From Campanula takesimana (lineage: Eukaryota > Streptophyta > Magnoliopsida > Asterales > Campanulaceae), in assembly GCA_026119855.1 (NCBI GenBank), contig JAOWBW010000487.1:372001-436000 (forward strand): a DNA stretch of 64,000 nt. The letters run 5' to 3'. Made by a program: the position numbers and the translations under genes. Positions within the stretch are counted from its first letter, which is position 1. Each line of letters starts with the position of its first letter. The notes under the pieces were generated by a model, which was not told the DNA's origin, ran no database searches, and saw only the letters and a program-made list of their open reading frames with translations. Positions 35,167 to 45,845 of this stretch are shown piece after piece.

Positions 35167-37262
35167 TGTCGCGACCCCGAACCCGCGGGCCTGGAGTACG
35201 CGAGCAGGACGTCGACTTAAAACCAAAACTGTGAAATACCAAAGTTAAAAATTCCATTTGATACCAAAAGGTGATGATCCAAAGTTTTACAAATCCAAGT
35301 TTGATAATAACCAAATACAACTATCATAAACTTCCACAAGTTTATGCCCAACAGAATATAAATGTACAATTCTTAATGACGTCATTGTTTGGTACAACTA
35401 CCCCAAAAGGTTACACATTTATATAATGTAAACCAACCTATACAATTTTCCCCAAAAGAATGTATCCACACTCGACGTCCTCTTTCTCGTGATCGGCGAG
35501 ACTAATCCTTAGCACCTGGGGGGGGGGGTTTAAGGAAAAACAAAGATAAAAGAAAGGGGGTGAGATAAATCTCAATAAGTTACTAATGCAACTACATGAC
35601 ATGCTATGATGCAATAAACAATAAACAATAATAATTATCACATAGCACATAGCAATTATCATATATCAGATAGCAGCGGAAATAAACACATAACAAAGGA
35701 TATTAGCCAAGGTTTCCAAACCGATACATCCAAATAAAGGATCGCTGCGCAGCTTCAATAATCAACAAATCACATCTTCATCATAGCATGAAAGCCGAAG
35801 AGAAAACCCCGGTACCGGAACCAATAACCAAATGAAGTGTCACAAGGGACGGGAGACATGCCACAAAGTCATGCTCCAAGTAAAGCTAAAATGCACACAA
35901 AGGAGCTAGCTCTTCTCACATCCAAGGCCAATCTGGAGGAGGGTAATAATGGGGCAAAACAATGGTCAACATCATAATGGACTTGGCCGTGCCATTATAA
36001 TATTTCGCATCGCCCGAAATAAACACAAATAACCAGCTGGACTTTCAAACGTAGGCCAAGTAATAAAATACTAGCGCAATAAATAGCCATGGATTCCAAA
36101 GTAGGGAATCATGCCAAATAATCACCAAGAAGATGAAATGAACCAACAATACACAATAAAGGTGTTCCAAAATCCCAATTAACAATTAATAAATTTCAAA
36201 CACAAACTTGATCACAAAGGACCCAATTCTATCACTAAAGTGTACTACAATGTTCACTAGGGTTGACTAGAAGGACACCCAAGACTTAGACCAAAACGCA
36301 TTCTCCAATCACACAAAATAACAAATGAAAACTTTCAGAGGTTCTGTGCGGCCGCCCACAAGGGACTGTGCGGTCGCCCAAAAAGCCCTCAAACAAGAAC
36401 AAAACTTTTCAGATAGATGTGCGGTTGCCCAGACATTTTTGGGCGGTCGCCCAACCTTCTGGACTGCCGGAATTCGGGAGGGAAGAACTGGGTTCTTCAT
36501 TTTCTTACCCAATTCACACAATACTCAAAATCAAACACAACCAACAAGTTTGCTAAGGTACCCAAACAACATTTAAGTTTAAGGGAACCTAACTAACACC
36601 ATTTATCAACCCAAAACCAAGATTGAATCATGACATTCATCAAATCACCATTTTAGCCAAAAACTCAAATAAATTCCAAATCAATTCCAAACTCAACCAA
36701 ACTTCAAATATAACAATTAAAGCATTGTAGAAACATGTTATGAGCATTTTAGCATAAAAATAGGGGAAAAGCAACTTACTTGAAAATAATGAAAGTTGAC
36801 GGAATTCGAATATTCTTGATTCTACGCAATCCTATCGACGATCTAAACACATTTCGTATAGAGAGAAATGAGAGAAGATGAGAGGAAGGAGGTTTAAATG
36901 AAGAGAGAAGGAAGAGAGAAATGTTTACCTTTTTTTCTTGAGGGGAGAGAGAGAGAATACTGAGAATGAATTGGTGAGGGAGAAGGAGAAGAAGGAAGGA
37001 GGTGAAGTTAAAATCGAAGTTACACTTAGGCCCCTTCCCCATCTACTAACACAATACTACACTCCCTGCTAACAATTAAGACCCAACAATACCACACTAA
37101 CCCAATTGACTCAATTACGATGCTAGGCATAAATTATTATAACACATAAATTGCACACATAATTATTTAAATAAATAATAATTTAAATAAATAAATAAGT
37201 AAATAAATAAATAATAATTATTTATTACTAATAAAATAGAGTCTAGTTTTCGGGTCGTGACA
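35167..37262 (-). repeat. solo LTR, chromovirus-related (2096 bp)
   Basis: Flanked by GTCAG at 35162-35166 and 37263-37267, with no internal domain. Ends TGTCGCGACCCCG and GGGTCGTGACA. Diverged from the LTRs at 23307 and 30032; its GC cluster is of the GKGCGGYYGCCCA type (starts 36346, 36368, 36419, 36441) rather than GGCGGGCGC. It has the conserved palindrome and G-run block at about 35518-35580. Confidence 0.9.
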
Positions 37263-38109
37263 GTCAGTAACTTTGGCTTTCTTCTTTCTTGGAGCCGCGG
37301 TTTCCCTGGGTTGAGCCGCAGGGATTGCAGGCTCCCCCTCAACCGCAGACTCCCTCTCAACTGGAGCCTCAGTTCCATCCAGGCTAACTCCTAGCCTATT
37401 CAAGGTGGCAGTTTGAGCAGCTTCTCTAGCTCTAGTAGCTGCGGCTTGATCTGCTATGGCACCGGCATAAGGTTTGCCTGACTTATTTAGCCGAGCCTCA
37501 AGATAGGGTCCTCTCTGTTCTTCAGTCAATGGATCAGCATTCCATACCGCTTGTGCAAACCGCCATCCAAACCCGGTTCTGAAAGCATCAAGCTTGGAAG
37601 CACCAAACAAGGTCTTCTCATTCGGTTGCACCCACTCAGCTTCATTTTCCACAGAAGCCTTAAAGATCACAGAATCCTGATGAAGGAATTTTGTTAAGAG
37701 TCTGCAGTGAGTTCTGATCTTTGTTTTACCAGCGGCTTTGGCAGAAGTATGGTGGCTGAGGGCATTGACCATTTCTTGCATGATGATCCTTGGCCAGTGC
37801 AGCTTCTTCCCTTTGTAGATAGCCACGCAGTAGTTGTACTGCTCAAAAGTGAAGTTGTTGTGATTGCCATTCTTGCACATCACTCCAGTGTCTACTAAAT
37901 CACACAACATTGCCATAATTTCTCCAAACTCCTTCTTGGGGGTGGACTTAGTGTTGAAGACAGAAACCCCTAAGAACACCTCAGTAGTTCGGCTGACTAA
38001 CTCTGGTTTGATGGAAAGAATTCCAGAATTTTCTAAACCAGCCAGAATAGCCACTTTTGAAGCAGGTAGAACTACATCCTTTGTCCTGACAGTGGACTTG
38101 ATGGCATTT

Positions 38110-39522
38110 TGTTGTTCAAATAGATTCCTAGATCATAGAATTACTTAATCCCAATCATGTTTGCACTTAGGATCCCCCAATTTTATTAGAACCTTTTTAG
38201 GTACCCTTAGGATTCTTTGTGACCAGCACATGTGTATTACAACTCTTCATTCAAGACAAACTAGCAGAGGAAGCAAATCAGCAGACCAGTAAACAAGTTG
38301 CCGATCAACTTTATTCTTAAGATATGACAAGTTGCCGATCAACTTGCTACACAAGTTGCCGATCAACTTATTAAAGAAGTTGCCGATCAACTCCATTCTC
38401 AACATGCCGATATAATAGACAGTCTACACTGTCAGTCAGGTGACATCATTTCATTAAAAGTCAACCTTGCTGATTGTCTCTATACTGTTTTATCATAAAG
38501 TAGTTTACCTGCTCTGTAATGATTTTTACGCCGTCTGACACATAGATACTTTTAGCTATACTCTGTCTCTACTTGCTTTTGCAGGTAACCGGTTGAGACA
38601 AAGGGGTCTTTACCCATAAGACTTTTGAGGCACGCGTATCTTCGCCATTAATGCCAAGGATACTGCATTAAATGCTCCTCACCTACCCAGCTAGAAATTC
38701 AAATGTTATCCTTCTTCAACAAGCTAAGACATTAACTCCTCCTATAAATAGAGGACTCAGTGCATTGCAGAAGGTTGGTGATTTTAGTGCATTGAAGAGA
38801 GTTGGTTGTTTGCAGCATTCATTGAAGCTCAAACATTCTGTGTCCAGATAATCATTAGATCATTTAATAGGATATACACTTGTGCACAAACTCAACAACA
38901 TTGTTAGTATTCCCGAACTAGATCATTTTAATGAATACGTTGTTTGAGTCTTTCACACACCCACCTGAGTGAGACAAGTTCTTTTGAACTTGCCGCTCAA
39001 ATACACTTGGTCAGATATTTGTTTTATGATTCATTAACTATCTCTAGAATTTAGTCTTTGTATCCGGCAAAGCCGTGCTTGTAATAGACTAGGGATATTT
39101 AATAGTGGTCTTAACCCAAATCCAAGTTCTGACCAAACTTGGTAGAGGACGTAGCAGTATTTTCACTGTGAACCTCTCCAAATACTTGTGTCCCTTGTTA
39201 CTTACTGTCCTTGCCGGTTGGAACTCTATCACCGGCAAATCATTATTGTTCTTGCTGATTCATCATTATTTCCTTTGACCAATCTCTTGAAACTGCATTG
39301 AACTTTTGGAAACAACTTTGTGTAAAACTAAGCTTTGAAAATCTTTTATACACTGACTTTGTGTGAGTTAAAACTAAGTCATATTTTACCCGCTGCGCTT
39401 ACTGATAATAGTTTGCAAACTGCTAAGTGACTTTGCATTTATAAGTGTTTCTTTGTAAAAGTTTTTAAAAAAGGCTATTCACCCCCCCCTCTAGCCTATT
39501 TTCCTACCAATTGGGCCTAACA
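38110..39522 (+). repeat. Copia-type solo LTR (1413 bp)
   Basis: Flanked by CATTT at 38105-38109 and 39523-39527; ends TGTTGTTCAAAT and GGGCCTAACA. A + strand TATAAATAG is at 38743-38751. Four copies of the palindromic AAGTTGCCGATCAACTT (starts 38295, 38329, 38353, 38377) lie in the putative U3. The U5-like end has GGCTATTCACCCCCCCC, common in SIRE/Tork-type LTRs. It interrupts exon 2 of the SIRE extra ORF. Confidence 0.88.
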
Positions 39523-40389
39523 CATTTTCAGTCTTAACCTCCCCAGACTCTAAATCTCTGATTTCTTCACCTTTTCCATTCAACAGGGGTACCACACAGA
39601 CAATCCCATTGTCAAAGAATTCTGCACAAAGACTTTTGTCAAATTTTGGTTCATCCAACTGAAACAGAGGCAGCAATTTTGACGATTCAAGTAGGGCAAG
39701 CAGTTTTCTTCCAACTGCATCAGCTTCGAATTCGGTTTTGATGATTTGAGATCCAGGTACAAAGTTGGATTCATCCTAAAAATAATCAAAGTTAGTAAGA
39801 GATTGGTGCAAGCAGTTTGAATAAATCAGGCATTCAAACTGCTACAAGGAATTCTAACAATGAAATAGGCGGTTGAAGCAAAATAGGGGTAAAATGGTAA
39901 ACACCCAAAACTAGACATGAAAAGAATTTGAAAAAGGATTTGAATGCATGAAGAACATGATGAACAGGGGATAAACATGCAAAACAAAAACTTAACCAAA
40001 ACATGAAAGAAGTATACCAAAAGACTCGAAAAGAGCAGATACTAACAAAGTTCTAAAAGAACAAGTTCAAATAACAAACCCAGAACATAGTATCAAGAGA
40101 AATACGAAAGAACACCCGAAAACCCAAAAATCAAAATTGTTCAAAAATTGAACAAAAGACAAGAACTAAGCATCAAACCCAGCATATATGAACATATGTA
40201 AGCAATAATCAACCAAAAATTGAACGAAAAAGCAAGAAAAAAATTAGAATACGAAGAAGCTTTTACGAGCAACAATGGCGGAAAAAGATGAAATGCTAGA
40301 GTGAAGGGTTCAAGAAATCATACCATATCACCTTTGGATGTTTTAGATGTAGATGGAGCAGAAGGGTCGGATGATTTTTTAGGTGCCAT

Positions 40390-40965
40390 TTAAATTTCGA
40401 AAAGAGTATGGGAAATATTTGAGGTAGAGAACAGAGTGTAGAAGAGAGAGATGAGAATGATGAAGAAGGTAAAAAGGTAAAAAGAAATAAACTTTGTCTT
40501 TTATACTCAAATAACTATTCATCGGGTAATGGAACGACGAGAACGGCGCACGATTGTCTCCAGATGGCGTCCCACGTCACATAGAATTTAATGCGGCAGA
40601 GAAAATTGCAAAAAGGTCCTTATAACTGATATGACATAAAGTAGGGACTGAAATGCAATTTCATACCTGAGCAGTTTGATTGAGCAAACCGACTTACCTT
40701 GCTTCTTCAGCGGTTTTCATGAAACTGATGTCTCTCTAATCTGATGGCGGTTTTTATGTTTAAACCGAATTACTTTGCTTTCTTGTCGGTTTTGAAAGAA
40801 CCGATTTAATTCATTTTGACTCGTCAGTTTGATGGAGTATCTTGTACCGAACCATTTATTGATGCGGTTTCAATGATGACAGAACTGCACACTAGATGAC
40901 TTTTCTAATCATAGCCAAAACACTTAAACAAAGATATTAAAAATAATATATATAGATATGATATC
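40390..40965 (-). other. SIRE spacer between RNase H and the extra ORF
   Basis: No ORF of note. Contains several GCGGTTT motifs (about 40711, 40745, 40864). It would hold the promoter or leader of the extra ORF if that is separately transcribed; no clear TATA is placed with confidence. Confidence 0.4.
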
Positions 40966-43181
40966 TTAAGTTAGTTCTAACATACCCATTTCTCCTCGTA
41001 AGTGATAGAACCTAGAATTTTCAAGCGGTTTGGTGAGGATGTCAGCAATTTGATCATCTGTTCCCACCTTTGCTAGAAAAATGTTTTTCTTTTCCACATG
41101 GTCTTTGAGGAAATGATATCTTATGTCGATGTGCTTGGTTTTTGAGTGCTGAACTGGATTGTTGGAGATGGATATTGCAGCAGTGCTATCACAGTAGATG
41201 GGGCAGTTTTGTTTAAATATCCCGTAGTCCTCCAACTGTTGTTTCATCCAGAGAATTTGAGATCAACAGCTTCCAGCCGCTATATATTCAGCTTCAGCGG
41301 TTGAGACTGAAACCGACGCTTGTTTCTTGCTGGACCATGACACAAGCCGCGTTCCAAGGAACTGACAAGTACCACTTGTGCTCTTTTTGCTTATCTTACA
41401 TGCTGCAAAGTCAGCATCTAAATAACCTAATAGATCAAATGAAGATTCTTTGGAGTACCAAAGTCCAAGGTTAACAGATCCACATAAATATCTAATAATA
41501 CGTTTAACAGCAATAAGATGAGATTCTCTAGGGTCAGCTTGAAATCTAGCACAAACACAAACACTAAACATGATATCTGGCCTACTAGAAGTTAAGTAAA
41601 GTAGAGAGCCAATCATACCTCGGTAGAGAGTTTGATCAACTTTCTTACCATGTTCATCTCGATCCAAACTGCAAGCCTTAGGCATTGGGGTATCAACTGG
41701 TTTAGCGGTTTCAAGCCCGAACTTCTTTATCAAATCTTTAGTGTATTTGGCTTGGTTGATAAAGATCCCATCATAGCATTGCTTGACTTGGAGTCCAAGA
41801 AAGAATGTCAACTCTCCCATCATACTCATTTCAAATTTACTCTTCATTAGCTTCTCAAACTTAACACACATAGTTTCATTAGTAGAACCGAAAATAATAT
41901 CATCAACATATATTTGAACTAACAATGAATGACTTTTGTGTTTAGCTATAAATAGAGTTGTATCAATTTTACCTCGAGAGAAGCCTTGTTCAATAAGAAA
42001 TTTAGATAGAGTGTCATACCATGCTCTTGGAGCTTGTTTGAGTCCATACAATGCTTTCTTGAGTTTGAAGACATGATTTGGAAGTTTGTTGTCTTCAAAT
42101 CCTGGAGGTTGGGCTACATAAACTTCTTCTTGTAGTTCACCATTCAGAAATGCACTCTTCACATCCATTTGATATAACTTGAATTTCTTGAAGGATGCAT
42201 AGGCCAGGAACAATCTTATGGCTTCAAGTCTGGCTACAGGGGCAAAGGTTTCATCATAGTCAATCCCTTCTTCTTGCCTATAACCTTGAGCAACCAACCT
42301 AGCTTTGTTTCTAGTTATAGCACCACTTTCATCCATCTTGTTTCTATATACCCATTTTGTTCCAATTACAGTGTAATCTCTGGGCCTTGGAACTAGAGTC
42401 CAAACTTTGCATCTTTCAAACTGATTAAGCTCTTCTTGCATTGCAATTACCCAACTTGGATCACTAAGAGCTTCATCTACCTTTTTCGGTTCCATCTGAG
42501 ATAACAGAGCAGTTGAGAACAAACTGTGATCATCTCTGTGAGTCAAACTCCCTCTGGTTTGGACACCAGTACTGATAGGACCAATAACGTTGGCAGTTGG
42601 ATGGTCTCTATGCTCATTAATTTCAGGAGGGAGGTTGTCTTGAACCACTATTTCTTGAAGATTTTCCAGAGGAGGATCAACTTGATAATCATTGAAATCT
42701 TCATTGAAGGTTAGATTTGGAACTGGTTCAACAGTTTGAATGGGATCAGAGGACAGCGGTTCAACAGTTACACCATCAGCGGTTTAAGTAGGTGCGGCTG
42801 AAGAACTGGATGTAGCGGTTTCAGTAGGATGGTTGTCAGTTGCTCTATGTCTAGTGCCTGTCTCAAAATCACTAAAATCATTAGCAACATTTGGAGCCAT
42901 ATGTGGCTCAAGGAGAGCATGTTCATCAAATGTAACATGGACTGACTCTACAATTTTTAAAGATGTCTTATTGAAACAACGAAAAGCTTTGGACAGTTTA
43001 GAATAACTAACAAAAATACCTTCATCGGCTTTAGCATCAAATTTACCTCGATGCTCTTTGCCATTGTACAAGATGTAACACTTGCATCCAAATATTTTGA
43101 AGAAGGCAATGTTGGGTGATCTGCCTCTCCACAATTCATAAGGAGTCTTGTTGTGAACTTTGATGATGAGCAGTTCTGGGT
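40966..43181 (-). pseudogene. SIRE integrase C-terminus, reverse transcriptase and RNase H
   Basis: One frame from 43181 to 40966 with internal stops. The first part (43181-42787) has HNKTPYELWRGR and the GKFDAKADEGIFVSYS block of the Copia integrase C-terminus, then TAA at 42784. RT runs from about 42450: WTLVPRP, KWVYRNKMDE, KARLVAQGY, the catalytic QIYVDDIIFG (41905-41935) and LTSSRPDIMFSV. RNase H shows DADFAACKISKKSTSG, STAEAEYIAA, a TGA at 41263, then CDSTAAI and KHIDIRYHFLKD, ending at 40966 in a natural stop. The right end is cut by the Tat element (GAAAC duplication). Function: cDNA synthesis in virus-like particles; inactive here. Confidence 0.9.
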
Positions 43182-43186
43182 GAAAC

Positions 43187-44174
43187 TGTAGATACCCCTG
43201 GTGGAAAACCACGGCTTTAGGCTCGAGCGCGTGGGTTGTCCTAGGATGTCTAACTTGTTTTAGAGTCGCCACCTATGTTTTGAGGAACATAAGAAAAACC
43301 TATTGATTGTAGCCTAAGTTTGATTACGAAAACAGAGATTCTTTGTTTTGAGGTTCGGGGGTTAGATTACGAGATGGGAAGTACCGAAACACCCATCTCG
43401 CCCAACTTACGTTGGTCTTGCTTGATCGAAATCTACATGGATAAAAATATTCTTCTTCTTCTTCTTTAAGTCATAAAAGGGGGGGGGTTAAAATATGATT
43501 TGGAATGTAGGAGATAACCCCTTAATCAACCTCAATGAGATGGGGTGATCATTAGAGTCATGTCCCAAAGTGATTTGGGTGATTGCACATTTGATTAAAG
43601 AAAAAGAGAGAGAGGAGATGAAGTAGAAAAGAAAGGAAAAGATGGACTTTTACCTACAATTTGAAGAACTTCAAATGTTGCTTGATGAGATCCTTGGAGA
43701 ACCTTTAGAAAGTGATTTTTTGTATAGTCTTCGTAAGTTCAATCTTTTTGTCTAAGTTTTCGATCCTTGAAAATGGAGTTAAAGGGAGGTTTTTATAGGT
43801 GAAAGAGTGGTGTTTTTGGTGCCAAAACTCAGTTACCAAGAAATCCTTCCTGGGCAAAATCTTGTAAATTGAGCAAGGGAGGGAATCCTGGCCAGAAATC
43901 TGTAACTGACGCCCAGAGGCGCGCGCTTCCTGCTTTGGGGGCGGGAGGCGCGCGCGCCTGGATCCTCCTGTCGGAGGCGCGCGACTTAGAGAAGGCAATT
44001 TTGACAGAATGGACTAGAAAGTCAGCCCTGTCATTCAGTTTAGTCCCTGGACTTAACGAAGTCAGTCAGGAACTTAACGGAAGTGACAGAAACTAACGAG
44101 AAACACTTAAAATGGGGAGAAACACAAAATCAAATGTGCAATCGGGGTGAGCGGTCCAAGGTGGGATGTCTACA
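43187..44174 (-). repeat. 3' LTR of the Tat element (988 bp)
   Basis: TGTAGATACCCC to GATGTCTACA. The minus-strand TATA (TATAAAAA) is near 43789-43797. Three GGCGCGCGC-type units at about 43917, 43946 and 43974 lie 120-190 bp upstream of it on the minus strand. The element side (44175 on) reads GAGGGGCTC on the minus strand, a short polypurine tract. Confidence 0.92.
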
Positions 44175-44383
44175 GAGCCCCTCGGCGACGTGGACTGCAA
44201 AGCAAAACGCGTCGACGAAAGTTAAAAACACCCGCCGAGGACATCACCAAGAAAAAGCAAAGACTCGATGAAAGCAGGAATTTGAAATTGCGAGAGATAG
44301 TGGTGCGCTCCCTGTGTGAGCGGCTTTTGTTGATAGAGGGGGTGGCATGATCCGTTAGGTGAACCTGCCGGCTGAATGTTTTG

Positions 44384-45376
44384 AATGAGGCCGTTAGTGA
44401 ACCTTTTGATGAATCCGTTAGTGAATCCCTTGAATGAGTCCGTTAGTGAACTCTTGTTGACGAATCCGTTAGTGAATCCTCTTGATGAATCCGTTAGTGA
44501 ATCCCTTGGATGAGTCCGTTGGTGAACCCTTGTTGACGAATCCGTTAGTGAATCCGTTTGATGAATCCGTTAGTGAATCCCTTGGATGAGTCCGTTGGTG
44601 AACCCTTATTGACGAATCCGTTAGTGAATCCGTTTGATGAATCCGTTAGTGAATCCCTTGGACGAGTCCGTTGGTGAACCCTTGTTGACGAATCCGTTAG
44701 TGAACTCGTTTGATGAATCCGTTAGTGAATCCCTTGGATGAGTCCGTTGGTGAACCCTTGTTGACGAATCCGTTAGTGAACTCGTTTGATGAATCCGTTA
44801 GTGAATCCCTTGGATGAGTCCGTTGGTAAACCCTTGTTGACGAATCCGTTAGTGAATCCGTTTGATGAATCCGTTAGTGAATCCCTTGGACGAGTCCGTT
44901 GGTGAACCCTTGTTGACGAATCCGTTAGTGAACTCGTTTGATGAATCCGTTAGTGAATCCCTTGGATGAATCCATTGGTGAACCCTTGTTGACGAATCCG
45001 TTAGTGAACTCGTTTGATGAATCCGTTAGTGAATCCTTTGGATGAGTCCGTTGGTGAACCCTTGTTGACGAATCCGTTAGTGAACTCGTTTGATGAATCC
45101 GTTAGTGAATCCCTTGTTGACGAATCCGTTAGTGAATCCGTTTGATGAATCCGTTAGTGAATCCCTTGGACGAGTCCGTTGGTGAACCCTTGTTGACGAA
45201 TCCGTTAGTGAATCCGTTTGATGAATCCGTTAGTGAATCCCTTGGATGAGTCCGTTGGTGAACCCTTGTTGACGAATCCATTAGTGAACTCGTTTGATGA
45301 ATCCTTTAGTGAATCCCTTGGACGAGTCCGTTGGTGAACCCTTGTTGACGAATCCGTTAGTGAACTCGTTTGATGA
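44384..45376. repeat. tandem array, about 76-bp unit built of three 25-bp subunits
   Basis: About 13 units. Each unit has three related subrepeats of about 25 bp containing CCGTTAGTGAA or CCGTTGGTGAA: GATGAATCCG..., GATGAGTCCG..., GACGAATCCG.... Occasional subunits are lost (for example near 45110). Long minus-strand ORFs across it are by-products of periodicity. It lies in the 3' untranslated part of the Tat element, between the polypurine tract and the PMD gene. Confidence 0.93.
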
Positions 45377-45620
45377 AATATTGCTTTGAAGTCTCGTGCC
45401 ACTTGGAGTCACACTTGACCTTCTGAATTGTGGGGTGAGGGCACAGTTGACCGCGACCAGAAAAATGTTCCTGCTGGGGATGAAATGTTGGGATTGACCC
45501 TTGAGGGGGGTGTGGCACCCGTGACCGAACTGAGGGAATTTGGAATCCGTGGGGAAACCTTGATACGATGCATGGATTCTTGCATGGGAGACTGCTTCTG
45601 AACCTGCCTGATGATGGGAA

Positions 45621-45713
45621 GAGCGCGCGTCCTGGCCTCGTTGTGAGACGCGCACGCCTCGGATGAGTATGTCGGGAGGCGCGCCCCTGGCGCATAAGTT
45701 CAGTATATTTAAA
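45621..45713 (+). promoter_or_regulatory. putative promoter of the antisense PMD gene
   Basis: Three GC units (GAGCGCGCGT 45621, GACGCGCACG about 45647, GAGGCGCGCCC 45676) precede TATATTTAAA at 45704-45713, about 133 bp upstream of the ATG at 45846. The GC units resemble those upstream of the LTR TATA of the same element. Confidence 0.6.
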
Positions 45714-45845
45714 CAGGCTGTTCGCTGTTTTCGGCCATTTTTTCAAAAATTTGAAGAACCCTCCAAATTCCAAGCCCAATTTTCGTAGAGAAATCACCCT
45801 AAAACACTTTCTTGTTTCTCTAGGATCAATTCCGTTAAAGAAACG

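Larger units (their letters stand above)
21935..40389 (-). pseudogene. SIRE extra ORF in the env position, two exons, split by several insertions
   Basis: Exon 1 is 40324-40389 (22 codons, MAPKKSSDPSAPSTSK...). Donor GTATGA and acceptor TTTTTAG bound an intron 39776-40323, and exon 2 starts at 39775 in phase. The frame then runs through 39523-39775, 37268-38104, 35166-34687 (repeated at 32598-32119) and 23301-21935, reading on across each insertion site. Visible parts: a folded-looking N-terminal domain (37.3-39.8 kb), a Pro/Lys/Ser-rich and PEQTD-repeat middle, a basic KKKRRLIKK segment, a hydrophobic stretch near 22380-22620, and a heptad-rich C-terminus ending at 21935. SIRE elements carry an 'env-like' ORF here; I see no proof of an envelope function. 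Pieces outside the insertions look open. Confidence 0.7.

Noticed and set aside
21935..40389. Calling the SIRE extra ORF a true envelope protein
   Set aside because: Position alone suggests it; no signal peptide, cleavage site or fusion feature is evident, so I annotate it as an extra ORF of unknown role.
44384..45376. Regularly spaced repeats resembling a CRISPR array
   Set aside because: Units are contiguous with no unique spacers, hierarchical (3 x 25 bp), and lie within a plant retrotransposon; this is a minisatellite.
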